64,000 nucleotides of DNA from Pseudodesulfovibrio sp. 5S69 (GTDB lineage Bacteria > Desulfobacterota > Desulfovibrionia > Desulfovibrionales > Desulfovibrionaceae). Positions 26,581-35,691 of this stretch are shown here, piece by piece. Position numbers and translations under genes: made by a program. Position 1 is the stretch's first letter. Every line of letters begins with the position of its first letter. The notes beneath the pieces are model-generated. The model saw only the letters and a program-made list of their open reading frames with translations. It was not told the origin of the DNA and did no database searches. The DNA lies in the NCBI RefSeq assembly GCF_037094465.1, contig NZ_CP146609.1, positions 496,001 through 560,000 on the forward strand. The letters run 5' to 3'.

Positions 26581-27684
26581 ATGACTCATGATCTGACACT
26601 CGATCAGGTCACCCCCAGGCGGAGCTTCCCCCGGAAGCTCGCCCTGGGGGGCCTGGTGGCCATCGTCCTGGCCGTACTCGTGGCCTCCTACATCTCCACG
26701 GACATCGACCCGTTCAAGCTCTACGCCAAGCGCCAGAACGCCTTCGAATATCTGTTCGGCAGGCAGCTCAACGACGCGGACAAGCAGGCGGCCCTGGACC
26801 AGGCCAAGCGGCTGCCCGCGATCATCGCCTTCGAGGAGTCCTACCAGGCCGTCAAGGCGGAATATGCCGCCACCGGCAAGACGCTCGACCCCGTGGCCAT
26901 GCAGCGCGAGGCCCAAAAACGTGCCGACGCCCGCATGAAGGCCATGACCCCGGCGGACCGCGACCGTATCGTCCAGAGCGAATACGACCGCATCGCGGAC
27001 GAAAAGACCGGCGGCTACTTCCCGCCCGAAACCGCCTGGCCGCACCTCATGGAGTACTCCAAGGCGCTCATCGAGACCGTGGCCATCGCCATATGGGGCA
27101 CGCTCATCGCCTTTATCGCGGCCATCCCCATGGCCATGTTCGCGGCCAGCAACACGCTTGAGCTGATGGTCCAGGGCGACGGCGTCTGGCAACGCATGGT
27201 CCGCTGGTTCGGCCAGTTCGTTGCCCGGCGCATGCTCGACTTCTGCCGCGGATTCAACGAGTTCGTCATGGCGTTGATCTTCGTGGCCGTCATCGGCCTG
27301 GGCCCCTATGCGGGCGTCCTGGCCCTGGCCATCCACACCTTCGGCATCCTGGGCAAGGTCTTTTCCGAAGCCATCGAACAGATCGAACCCGGCCAGGTGG
27401 AGGCCGTTACGGCCTCGGGCGCGGGCCCGGCCCAGATCATGGCCTTCTCGGTCATCCCCCAGGTCATGCCGCTCGTGGTCAGCTACACCCTGCTGCGCTT
27501 CGAATCCAACGTCCGCTCGGCCACCATCCTCGGTTTCGTGGGCGCGGGCGGCATCGGCTTCCTCATGTTCGACAAGATCAACGGCTACCTCTACCGCGAA
27601 GTCTGCACCATGATGATCATGGTCATCGTCTCCGTGACCATCATCGACTACCTCTGCGGCATCTTGCGCCGTAAATTCGTGTAA
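26581..27684 (+). CDS. phnE: Phosphonate ABC transporter permease PhnE
   Basis: This 367-residue membrane permease has one N-terminal helix (about 20-40), then an unusual charged helical insert of about 80 residues (62-142), then the typical PhnE membrane domain. The EAA loop (EAVTASGAGPAQIMAFSVIP) is intact. Usual PhnE proteins are about 100 residues shorter. It starts two bases after the phnD stop. Repeat copy 6 follows directly. Confidence 0.92.
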   Translation: MTHDLTLDQVTPRRSFPRKLALGGLVAIVLAVLVASYISTDIDPFKLYAKRQNAFEYLFGRQLNDADKQAALDQAKRLPAIIAFEESYQAVKAEYAATGKTLDPVAMQREAQKRADARMKAMTPADRDRIVQSEYDRIADEKTGGYFPPETAWPHLMEYSKALIETVAIAIWGTLIAFIAAIPMAMFAASNTLELMVQGDGVWQRMVRWFGQFVARRMLDFCRGFNEFVMALIFVAVIGLGPYAGVLALAIHTFGILGKVFSEAIEQIEPGQVEAVTASGAGPAQIMAFSVIPQVMPLVVSYTLLRFESNVRSATILGFVGAGGIGFLMFDKINGYLYREVCTMMIMVIVSVTIIDYLCGILRRKFV

Positions 27685-27689
27685 AAGAC

Positions 27690-27798
27690 GCCTCCGGCGG
27701 CCGGGGGAAGGGAAGGAAAACCCTTTGAAAAGGGCTTTTCCTTCCCCTCCCCGGACTCCCATCCCATCCTTTCCTAAACTTTTTGTGCCGCTGCGCGG
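27690..27798 (+). repeat. Dispersed intergenic repeat, copy 6 (forward)
   Basis: GCCTCCGGCGGCC begins five bases after the phnE stop. The hairpin pairs GGGGGAAGGGAAGGAAAA with TTTTCCTTCCCCTCCCC, then AAACTTTTTG and CCGCTGCGCGG follow. No other terminator is seen for phnCDE. Confidence 0.82.
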
Positions 27799-27877
27799 AT
27801 TCTGCGCGCGCGGTAACGTCACCCTGCTCCGCTGTCCCAAAACGCCGCGAAACCGCTTTGACGGGTCCCGCCAACCC

Positions 27878-28065
27878 CGCCTATGGCGTTGGCAACCGGC
27901 GCGAACACTTCGGGACACCGCACAGCCGAGCTCCTCCCACCACCACCACCCGCAAAACACCCCGCCACCGCGCCCGCACGCCCCTGCCGAAGGCACACAA
28001 AAAGTTTTGAAGGGGAGTCCAGAGGGGAAACTTTTTCAAAAGTTTCCCCTCTGGCCGCCGGAGGC
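27878..28065 (-). repeat. Dispersed intergenic repeat, copy 7 (reverse, long form)
   Basis: The core 27985-28065 has CCGAAGGCACACAAAAAGTTTT, a hairpin (AGAGGGGAAACTTTT...AAAAGTTTCCCCTCT) and GGCCGCCGGAGGC. Its upstream part is related to copy 4 over about 100 bases. It pairs head-to-head with copy 6; the gap 27685-28136 holds no gene. Confidence 0.8.
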
Positions 28066-28136
28066 ATCTTCACCCCCCATGTGCGGACTGTTGCAGTTGG
28101 TTGCGACCGCTGCCCGGGGCGCGTATAGGTGCTGGT

Positions 28137-28847
28137 ATGAAATTCGTGGGCGTGGACGGATGCAAGGCAGGCTGGTGCGCGGCCTGGGGGGCGGACGGCC
28201 GGTGGGACGTGGGCGTGTACCCGGCGTTTGTGGACCTGTGGGCCGAGCACCGGGACGCGGAAAACGTGCTGGTGGACATTCCTATCGGGCTGGCCGACGA
28301 CGCGAACCGCACGGCCGAGGGACTGCTCCGGGAGCGGCTTGGGCCGAGGCGGAGCAGCGTGTTCAATACGCCCGCCCGCGCGGCGGTCCACGCCGGGTCC
28401 AAGGCCGCGGCAAAGGCAATCAACCGGAAAGCTTCCGGAAAGTCATTATCCGAACAATCTTTGGGCATTATGAAAAAGATCGCGGAAGTCGATCTGTTTT
28501 TATCCGCAAACCCCGAGGCTGTGGAAAAGGTGTTCGAAGCGCACCCGGAGCTGGCCTTCGCCATGGCCGGGGGAGGGCCCATGCGCTACCCCAAGCGGGA
28601 CACGCCGGGCGTGGTGGAGCGGTATGAAATTCTGACGCGGTTCGTGCCGGACGTGCGCGGGCTGCTGGACCGGGTGCGCGAGACGCATCCGGCCTCACGG
28701 GTGGCCGGGGACGACGTGTTCGACGCCTTGATCCTGGCCGTGACCGGGCGGCAGGGCGCGGGCAGGCTCAAGTCCCTGCCCGAACCGGCGGAGCGGGACG
28801 CCACCGGGCTGCCCATGGCCATCTGGTACGCTGAATTCGACAACTAA
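28137..28847 (+). CDS. DUF429 family protein
   Basis: This 236-residue protein opens FVGVDGCKAGWCAAW and has VLVDIPIGLAD, RRSSVFNTPAR, EAHPELAFA and DDVFDALILAV, the conserved acidic pattern of DUF429, a predicted RNase H-fold nuclease family. The ATG at 28137 gives the usual N-terminus. A lower-GC patch (28440-28510) lies inside the gene. It is 10 bases before the ChaN gene. Confidence 0.87.
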   Translation: MKFVGVDGCKAGWCAAWGADGRWDVGVYPAFVDLWAEHRDAENVLVDIPIGLADDANRTAEGLLRERLGPRRSSVFNTPARAAVHAGSKAAAKAINRKASGKSLSEQSLGIMKKIAEVDLFLSANPEAVEKVFEAHPELAFAMAGGGPMRYPKRDTPGVVERYEILTRFVPDVRGLLDRVRETHPASRVAGDDVFDALILAVTGRQGAGRLKSLPEPAERDATGLPMAIWYAEFDN

Positions 28848-28857
28848 CGAGGTTTTC

Positions 28858-30159
28858 ATGATCGAACATATCCTGCGAACCGCGCGCAAGAGTGCGTTGT
28901 GGCTCTGCCTGCCGGTCCTGGTCCTGGGATTGGGCGCGTGCGCGAAAAACGCGCCCGAGACGCGGCCCGACGCCATCGGCGATGCCCCCATGGCCGTGAC
29001 CTTCCTGCCCCAGAAGGGCGACTTCATCTCCAAATATGGACAACCACTGAGCCTTAAGGAAGTCGCTGCCATGATAAAGGGTTACGACTACATCCTCATT
29101 GGCGAAGGCCACCGAAACCGGGTGGACCACAAGGTACAGCAAGCATTGCTGGAGGCCCTGTCCGACAACGGCGACGGGTTGTCCCTGGGATTGGAGATGG
29201 TCGGCGTGGACAAGCAGCAGGAGCTGGACGACTTCTGCAAGGGCCAGGTGAGCCTGGACGCGCTGCCCGCGGAGCTGGATTGGGCCAAGAACTGGGGCTA
29301 TGATTTCGGGCTGTTCCGCGACCATTTCGCCATCGCCAAGCGCAACGGCGTGCCCGTGGCCGGGCTGAACGTGCCGTCCCAGGTGGTGCGCAAGATCACC
29401 AAGGACGGCCTGGACGGGCTGAGCGGCGAGGAAAAAGCGCTGCTGCCCAAGGAGATCGTGCCGCCCGCCACCGACCAGCGCGCCTTCCTGAACGCGGTCA
29501 TGGCCATGCACCGGAACAAGGACGCCAAGGACGACAAGGAGCGCGAGCGGTTCTATCTGGTCCAGTCCATCTGGGACTCCAAGATGGCCGAAGAGGCCGT
29601 GCGGCTGCGCAGACAGTTCGACTGGCCCGTGCTGGTGGTGGCCGGGGCAGGGCACGTGGAATACGGCTGGGGCATCGCCAAACGCATCCGCTGGTTCGAC
29701 CCGGCGGCGCGCATCCTGACCATCATGCCGTGGCGGGGCGGGGAGTTCGACGCCGAGGCCGGGGACGTGTTCTTCTATTCGCCGGACACCTACCGCTCGC
29801 GCATGGGCATGGTCCTGTCCGGCCAGGCGGACGGCATCCAGGTGGAGTCCGTGTCGCGCGGCTCCAGGGCGGAACGGGCCGGGCTGCGGCCCGGCGACCT
29901 GCTGACCGAGGCCTCGGGCATCCCGCTCCAGGGGCTGTTCAGCCTGCACATGGCCGGGACCAAGGTGCACGACGCGGACGAACCGCTGGTCTTCACGGTC
30001 CGGCGCGGCGGCAGGACCTTCACCGCCGACCTGGGCAAGCTCGGGAAATCCCGCTCCGGGAAAAAGTCCATGGGCAAACCCGCGGCGAAACCCGAACACA
30101 TGCCCAAACCCGAATCCGCGCCCGAAGGCGGGGAAACCCCGAAAACGGAGGCAAAATAG
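28858..30159 (+). CDS. ChaN/Tiki-fold lipoprotein with C-terminal PDZ domain
   Basis: This 433-residue lipoprotein (lipobox LGAC at about 25-28) has a ChaN domain (ILIGEGHRNRVDHKVQQ, LGLEMVG, DWAKNWGYDFGLFRDHF, VVAGAGHVEYGWGIAKRI), a fold that binds haem or acts as a Tiki-like protease. A PDZ domain (about 320-395, GIQVESVSRGSRAERAGLRPGDLL) follows, then a proline- and lysine-rich tail. The GEGH and AGAGH histidines are present. The next gene starts at the adjacent base, so the two are co-transcribed. Confidence 0.86.
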   Translation: MIEHILRTARKSALWLCLPVLVLGLGACAKNAPETRPDAIGDAPMAVTFLPQKGDFISKYGQPLSLKEVAAMIKGYDYILIGEGHRNRVDHKVQQALLEALSDNGDGLSLGLEMVGVDKQQELDDFCKGQVSLDALPAELDWAKNWGYDFGLFRDHFAIAKRNGVPVAGLNVPSQVVRKITKDGLDGLSGEEKALLPKEIVPPATDQRAFLNAVMAMHRNKDAKDDKERERFYLVQSIWDSKMAEEAVRLRRQFDWPVLVVAGAGHVEYGWGIAKRIRWFDPAARILTIMPWRGGEFDAEAGDVFFYSPDTYRSRMGMVLSGQADGIQVESVSRGSRAERAGLRPGDLLTEASGIPLQGLFSLHMAGTKVHDADEPLVFTVRRGGRTFTADLGKLGKSRSGKKSMGKPAAKPEHMPKPESAPEGGETPKTEAK

Positions 30160-30642
30160 ATGCGCCGCGCCTGCCTGATCCCGTGTTGCGTACTGGTTCT
30201 CGCCCTGGCCGCTCCGGCCCTGGCCAACGACCTGTCCGGGCTGCTGCCCGAAACCGTGGGCGGACTGAAACGCGTGCAGTTGATCACCGGGGCCGCGGCC
30301 CAGGCCGAAGTCGACCGGCTGCACGGCAAGTCGCTTACGGCCGAGGCCAGCGCCATTGCCCGCTACGCCGAGGGCGGCGGGCGCCCGGCCGAGGTCTGGG
30401 TGTCGCGCGTGGCCTCCGAGGCCGAGGCGCGCCGCCAGACCGGGCTCATGGTCCACAAGATGTTCGAGAACCCCAAGTCGCCCTTTGGCAATCCCAAGCG
30501 GCTGGACCACGACGGACAGGCCGTGTACCGGTTCACCGGCATGGGCCAGGTCCATCTCATCTGGCACTCGGGCGACCTGGTCTGGTGGGTGAGCGCTTCG
30601 GAGGACGCGGTCCGGCCGTTCCTGGACGCCCTCTGCCGCTGA
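30160..30642 (+). CDS. Secreted protein of unknown function
   Basis: This 160-residue protein has a signal peptide ending ALA at about 22 and a mature domain starting LSGLLPETVGGLKRVQLITG. It has no recognised motif. It starts directly after the ChaN-PDZ gene, which suggests a shared periplasmic role. Confidence 0.7.
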   Translation: MRRACLIPCCVLVLALAAPALANDLSGLLPETVGGLKRVQLITGAAAQAEVDRLHGKSLTAEASAIARYAEGGGRPAEVWVSRVASEAEARRQTGLMVHKMFENPKSPFGNPKRLDHDGQAVYRFTGMGQVHLIWHSGDLVWWVSASEDAVRPFLDALCR

Positions 30643-30702
30643 CGTTTGACAGCAATTCCCCGCCTCCCGTATAGGGTGTAGGAACCCCAAAAGGATGGCG
30701 GA

Positions 30703-31245
30703 ATGAACAAAGCCTGTATCGTCCCGGCCCTGTTGCTGCTTCTGGCCCTGACGGCCCTCCCTGCGTACGCCGAAGGAAATATCCTGTCCGAGATCCGGGG
30801 TGGGGTGTACGCCCACGACGTCCGTTGCTGGAGCTTCCACCGCGAGTCCGGCACGGACATCAACGGCGAGCTGCTCTTCGTCTCTCCAGCCTTCCTGGAC
30901 GTGCTCTGGTCGCCGCGTCCGCACCTGGGCGCGACCGTGAACACCGACGGCAACACCTCCCACGCCTACGCGGGCCTGACCTGGGAACTGCCCCTGTTCT
31001 CCAGCGGCTTCTTCGTGGACGGCAACCTCGGCCTGTCCGTGAACAACGGCAGGCGGGACACGGACGACCCCGACCGCAAATCCCTGGGCTCCCCGGTCCT
31101 CTTCCGGCTGGGCGCGGCCCTGGGCTACGACCTGACCGAAAAGGTCAACGTCTCCCTCCAATTCGAGCACATGTCCAACGCCTACCTGGCCAACGAGAAC
31201 GAGGGCATGGACAATTTCGGCGTGCGCCTGGGATACCGGTTCTAG
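30703..31245 (+). CDS. PagL-like lipid A 3-O-deacylase
   Basis: This 180-residue outer-membrane beta-barrel has a signal ending AYA. The late FEHMSNA motif carries the His-x-Ser pair of PagL (H156, S158), followed by an acidic residue and a terminal aromatic YRF, usual for barrel insertion. PagL removes the 3-linked acyl chain from lipid A. An AAGGA site precedes the ATG. Confidence 0.85.
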   Translation: MNKACIVPALLLLLALTALPAYAEGNILSEIRGGVYAHDVRCWSFHRESGTDINGELLFVSPAFLDVLWSPRPHLGATVNTDGNTSHAYAGLTWELPLFSSGFFVDGNLGLSVNNGRRDTDDPDRKSLGSPVLFRLGAALGYDLTEKVNVSLQFEHMSNAYLANENEGMDNFGVRLGYRF

Positions 31246-31278
31246 CCCGGCCCGAAGCCCTGCCTCCGCTTATCCAGC

Positions 31279-31299
31279 GAATGATAATCCTCATTATTC
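31279..31299. promoter_or_regulatory. Weak Fur-like AT-rich palindrome
   Basis: GAATGATAATCCTCATTATTC resembles a Fur box (TGATAAT and ATTAT halves), but the spacing is wide and it lies between two convergent gene ends. It could instead be a weak hairpin. Confidence 0.2.
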
Positions 31300-31326
31300 C
31301 CGGCTGGCTTCCTACTTATCATAAAT

Positions 31327-31351
31327 AAGTTTAGATTTACTCTAAACTTCA
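31327..31351 (-). terminator. Possible AT-rich terminator of the RND operon
   Basis: AAGTTTAGA and TCTAAACTT pair around a 5-base loop and overlap the RND stop codon; ATTTAT follows on the minus strand. It is weak but well placed. Confidence 0.4.
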
Positions 31352-34300
31352 CCGGCCTGCCCTTCGACGACCTCGATGCCCCGCTTTGCCGCCCGTTTCC
31401 GGTCCTTGCGCTCCCTGCGTCGGGTGACCAGGTCCCACAAGATAGGCATGACCAGCAGGGTCATGGCCGTGGCCACGCACAGGCCGGTGACGAAGGTCGT
31501 GGCCATGGTTCCCCAGACCACGGAGTAGTAGGGGATGCCGAGCGCCATGGGCAGGAGGCCCAGGGTTGTCGTCAGGGTGGTCAGGAGGATGGGGCGCAGG
31601 CGCACGCGCACGGCCTCGCGGATGGCGTCGATGCGCCGGTAGCCCTTGGCGTAGAGTCGATTGATGAAATCAAGCAGGACCAGGGAATCGTTGACCACGA
31701 CCCCGGCCACGCCCACGGTGGCGATGAAGCTGTTCACCGTGAACAGGGAGCGGGTCAGGAAGGTCCCGAAGACCACGCCGATGAGGGCGAAGGCCACGGC
31801 GGACAGGATGATGGCCGGCTGGACGTAGGATTGGAACTGGCAGGCCAGGATGGTGTACATGACCAGGATGGCGATGCAGAAGGCGTACATCAGCGAGGTG
31901 AAGGACCGCCCCGTGGACTCGAACTCGCCGGCGAAACTGATGGTCGCGCCCGGATAGTCGTTCTGGATGGTCCGGTAGTAGGCCCGGACGTCGTGGACCA
32001 CGCTGGGGGCGCTGACGGGTGCGCCCTCGCGGATGTTGGCGGTCAGGGCCACGGCCCGCTGCCCCTGGAAACGGTTGAGCTGGCCGGGCTCGCGGTAGGT
32101 GCGCACCTCGGCCAGGTCGCCCAGGCGCACCGGCCCGGTGTCGTTCTGGAGGATGGGGATGTCCAGGGCGTCCTCGGGAGTGGACAGGAACCGCTTGTCG
32201 ATCTTCATGCGCAGGTCCACGTCCTCGTCGGCCGCTCGGAACTTGCCCACGAACCGCCCGTCCAGGATGCCGCCCGCCAGGGAGACCACCTGGGCCGGGG
32301 TCAGCCCGTACTCGGCCACCAGGCTCGGGATGGGAATGAACCGGAAGACGCGGTTGTCCGTGCCGGTGTCCGTGGCCAGGTCCGCCAGGTAGGGCGAGAG
32401 CTTCTTGTTGTTGCGTATCCAGTTGAAGACGTTGTCCTTCAGCGCCATGACCGCGTCCTGGTCCGGGCCGAGCACCCGGATGTTCACGTCCTTGCCCGCC
32501 GGAGGGCCGCCCTGTTCGGGCCAGACGCGAAACCGCCAGCCGCCCGAGGCCAGGGGTTCCAGTTTGGCGCGGATGACGTCCAGGAGCCTCTGAGGGTCGT
32601 TGTCGGGGTTGTCCACGAAGGCCTGCGCATCCCGGCGGGGCAACTCCACGATGACGATGGCCCGGTTGGGGCCGAAGATGTTCTCGTAGTCCTCGTTGAT
32701 GTCCATGCCGCCCAGGCCGGAGCACGCCTTGGTCGTGCCGGGTCCGAGCGCCATGAGGGTCCTGGAGACCGCCTTGGCTTTGTCCGACGCCGTGTACACG
32801 TCCGTACCCACCGGGCCTTCCATGGACACGTAGTAGAGGGTGTATTCTTCCGGGAAAAACTTGATGCGCAGGAGCGGCATGACCCCGGTGACCGAGACCC
32901 CGAGCATGACCAGGGCCATGAAGAAGGCCACGACCACCAGCCCCAGGGTCTTCCAGCGGTGACGCAGGGTCCGTTGCAGGACCGCGTCGGTCCCCTTTTT
33001 CAGCCAGCCCATGAAGCGCGGGTCCCGTGCCTGGAGGTGTTCGGCGGCCTGCCGCCCGAGCTTGTCCGCGCCGGGCCAGTCCAGGAAATGCAGGGGCAGG
33101 ATGGCCAGGCACTCGACCAGGGAGGCGATGATGGCGAAGGACACGGCCTTGGGCACCAGGGCAAAGAACTCGCCGGTGGACCCGGTCATGATCAGCATGG
33201 GCATGAACGCGGCCACGGTGGTGGAGGTGGCCGCCACGACCGGCAGGAATACCTCGCTCGCGCCGTCCACCACGGCCTCGCGCAGCCCTTTGCCGTCCTG
33301 GACGTGGCGGTAGATGTTCTCGACCACCACGATGGCGTCGTCCACGATGATGCCGCTGACCAGGACGAACGAGAAGAGGGTGATCTCGTTGATCGAATTG
33401 TTGGTGATCCACATGATGATCATGGTCACCAGGAAGGAGAAGGGTACGCCCACGGTGGTCAGCATGGCGTTGCGGAAGCCCATGAACAGCCAGATGCAGC
33501 CGCAGACCAGGACGATGCCCACCAGCAGGTTGGAGCCGAGCGTGTTGATGTTCTCGCGGATGTTGATGCGCTGGTCCTGGGTGACCACCGCCTGGACGCC
33601 CTCCTTGTCGAGCACGGGCTTGAAGTCGGCGACCACCTTTTCCACCGCGGCCCCGATGTCCAGGGCGTTGCCCTCGGGCGACTTGAGGACCTTGACCGAC
33701 ACGGCGTCCTTGCCGTTGACCGACGAGACCACGAACGGGTCGCGGTAGTCCATGCCCGCACTGCTCAACACGTCGCCCACGGTGACGAAGGAACCGTCCA
33801 GGTCGCGCCGGACAATGGTCCGGGCGACCTCGTCGCGGGATCGGAACTTTTCGTCGACCACGATGACGTATTCGCCTGAATCGCTGATGAAATCACCCGC
33901 CGGAACCGACACGTTGGCCCCCTGCAGGGCCTGGCCCACCTGATCGAAGGTGACCCCGAAACGCATCATCTTGACCGGGTCCAGGGCCACGTGGAACTCG
34001 CGGGTGTACTCGCCGTTGATCTGGACTTCCTTGACCCCGGGGATGGCCTGCAGGGGCAGCTTGAGCTCGTCGGCCATGAGACTCAGGGAACGGTTGGAGC
34101 GGTCCCCGAGCAGGTTCACGGACATGACCGGCAGCCACTCGGACACGCGGATGACCGTGAAGTCGGGCGGGTCCATGTCGGCGGGCAGGTCGTTCTGGAT
34201 GGACAACACCTTGAAGCGCAACTCGTCATACAGCTTGTCGTAATCGGTGTCGTCCAGGAATTTGACCATGATGGAGCAGCGCTGCCGGAAGGAGCGGGAG

Positions 34301-34563
34301 CGGATGAACTCCACGTTCTCCAGGTCCTCGAGCGCGTCCTCGATCTTGCGCGTGACCAGGGTTTCCACCTCGTCCGGGCTGGCGCCGGGAAGGAAGGCGG
34401 AGATGACCACCTTGCCCATGCGCACGTCCGGATAGCGCTCCACCGGCAGGTTGAAGACGCAGAACGCGCCGACGACCATGAGCAGGACGAACATGAGGTT
34501 GACGAAGACCTTCTGGCCCAGGGTGAACCGGATCAGGGTCTGGGTGGGCGAATCCTTGTGCAT
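31342..34563 (-). CDS. RND efflux transporter, inner-membrane pump
   Basis: This 1073-residue protein has the AcrB/MdtB plan: an N-terminal helix, two large periplasmic loops and two sets of helices. The TM4 motif GIIVDDAIVVVENIYRH carries the proton-relay aspartate pair. It exports drugs or organic molecules with its adaptor. Its gene is the last of a TetR-adaptor-pump operon, 18 bases after the adaptor. No outer-membrane channel gene is nearby, so a shared TolC-like protein is likely. Confidence 0.94.
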   Translation of the reverse strand: MHKDSPTQTLIRFTLGQKVFVNLMFVLLMVVGAFCVFNLPVERYPDVRMGKVVISAFLPGASPDEVETLVTRKIEDALEDLENVEFIRSRSFRQRCSIMVKFLDDTDYDKLYDELRFKVLSIQNDLPADMDPPDFTVIRVSEWLPVMSVNLLGDRSNRSLSLMADELKLPLQAIPGVKEVQINGEYTREFHVALDPVKMMRFGVTFDQVGQALQGANVSVPAGDFISDSGEYVIVVDEKFRSRDEVARTIVRRDLDGSFVTVGDVLSSAGMDYRDPFVVSSVNGKDAVSVKVLKSPEGNALDIGAAVEKVVADFKPVLDKEGVQAVVTQDQRINIRENINTLGSNLLVGIVLVCGCIWLFMGFRNAMLTTVGVPFSFLVTMIIMWITNNSINEITLFSFVLVSGIIVDDAIVVVENIYRHVQDGKGLREAVVDGASEVFLPVVAATSTTVAAFMPMLIMTGSTGEFFALVPKAVSFAIIASLVECLAILPLHFLDWPGADKLGRQAAEHLQARDPRFMGWLKKGTDAVLQRTLRHRWKTLGLVVVAFFMALVMLGVSVTGVMPLLRIKFFPEEYTLYYVSMEGPVGTDVYTASDKAKAVSRTLMALGPGTTKACSGLGGMDINEDYENIFGPNRAIVIVELPRRDAQAFVDNPDNDPQRLLDVIRAKLEPLASGGWRFRVWPEQGGPPAGKDVNIRVLGPDQDAVMALKDNVFNWIRNNKKLSPYLADLATDTGTDNRVFRFIPIPSLVAEYGLTPAQVVSLAGGILDGRFVGKFRAADEDVDLRMKIDKRFLSTPEDALDIPILQNDTGPVRLGDLAEVRTYREPGQLNRFQGQRAVALTANIREGAPVSAPSVVHDVRAYYRTIQNDYPGATISFAGEFESTGRSFTSLMYAFCIAILVMYTILACQFQSYVQPAIILSAVAFALIGVVFGTFLTRSLFTVNSFIATVGVAGVVVNDSLVLLDFINRLYAKGYRRIDAIREAVRVRLRPILLTTLTTTLGLLPMALGIPYYSVVWGTMATTFVTGLCVATAMTLLVMPILWDLVTRRRERKDRKRAAKRGIEVVEGQAGEV

Positions 34564-34581
34564 GGCTCGTCTCGCCGGGGT

Positions 34582-35679
34582 TTAGGGATTGAGCAGGAAG
34601 ACGCCGCCGGGGCGCACGTCCTGGCCGGACACCCGGCGCATGTCGTCGCCCGCCGAGCCGAGCAGGACCACGCGGACCCGCTTGCCCTCGGGCGTCATCA
34701 GGAAATACTCCTCGTACGCCTTGACCAGGGCGGACGCGGGCACGACCACGGCCCCGCCGGGATCGGGCAGGACCACGTCCAGCTCCGTGCGGATGCCGCC
34801 CCTAAACTCGAAGTCGCCCTTGGTGATCTCCAGGTCCACGTTGATCTTGCGCGTGACCGGGTCGAAGCCGGGCGAAACGCGGGCCACGCGGGCCTTGACC
34901 GTGCCGCCCAGGTCGGTCAGGCGCAGGGTCACGGTGTCGCCCATGGCCTTGAGGGCGCGGTATTCCTCGCTGGTCAGGGCAAAGGGCACGAGCAGGACGT
35001 CGTAGCGCCCCAGCTCGGCCACGGTCTCGCCCTTGGTGACCCACTCGCCGGGCTCGATGTCGCGGGCGATGACCTTCCAGCCGGGAGGGCCGACCAGCTT
35101 GAACCGCTTCAGCCGCTCCAACAGAACCTGTTCCTCCACCTGCTTGGCCCGCAACTGCTGCAAGGCGGCCTGGTGGGCCCGGATGTTGGAGTCCAGGGTG
35201 GACTGCGGCGCGGTGTCGGTCTTGACCAGCGCCTTGTAGCGGTCCATCTCCTTCCTGTTGTAGTCCAGGTCGCTCTTGAGGCGCAGCTGGTCCGCGCGGT
35301 TGGCGGCCAGGTCCAGCTCGATGAAGGTGGTGTCCAGCTCGGCGAACAGACCGTTCCGACCCAGGGCGTCGCCCACGTCGGCCAGGACCTTGACCACCCG
35401 GCCGGACTCCTCGCTGACCAGGCTCATGGAGCTGCGGGCGCGGGTGAAGCCGGTCAGGGACGATTGCCGGGCCGCGGGCCGGGCCGTGAAAGTCTCGGTG
35501 GACGCGGGCTTGGCCGGGACCGGAGCGGGCACCTCGGCCTGTGCGGCCTCGGCCAGGCCGCTGCCCGGCACAGGAGCCTTGCCCTCGCTCGCCTCGCCGA
35601 GCCGGTCGTTGCCGCAACCGGCCAACGCCAGGGCCGACAGCAGGGCCAGGGGGAGGAGGAACGCGCATATCCGTTTCAT
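34582..35679 (-). CDS. RND efflux periplasmic adaptor (MFP) lipoprotein
   Basis: This 365-residue protein has a lipobox (ALAGC, C22), a biotinyl-lipoyl half (GRVVKVLADVGDALGRNGLFAELD), a helical hairpin (about 120-190) and a barrel domain (VARVSPGFDPVTRKINVDLEI). It connects the pump to the outer-membrane channel. It is 12 bases after the TetR gene. Confidence 0.93.
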   Translation of the reverse strand: MKRICAFLLPLALLSALALAGCGNDRLGEASEGKAPVPGSGLAEAAQAEVPAPVPAKPASTETFTARPAARQSSLTGFTRARSSMSLVSEESGRVVKVLADVGDALGRNGLFAELDTTFIELDLAANRADQLRLKSDLDYNRKEMDRYKALVKTDTAPQSTLDSNIRAHQAALQQLRAKQVEEQVLLERLKRFKLVGPPGWKVIARDIEPGEWVTKGETVAELGRYDVLLVPFALTSEEYRALKAMGDTVTLRLTDLGGTVKARVARVSPGFDPVTRKINVDLEITKGDFEFRGGIRTELDVVLPDPGGAVVVPASALVKAYEEYFLMTPEGKRVRVVLLGSAGDDMRRVSGQDVRPGGVFLLNP

Positions 35680-35691
35680 GAACTACCGCCT

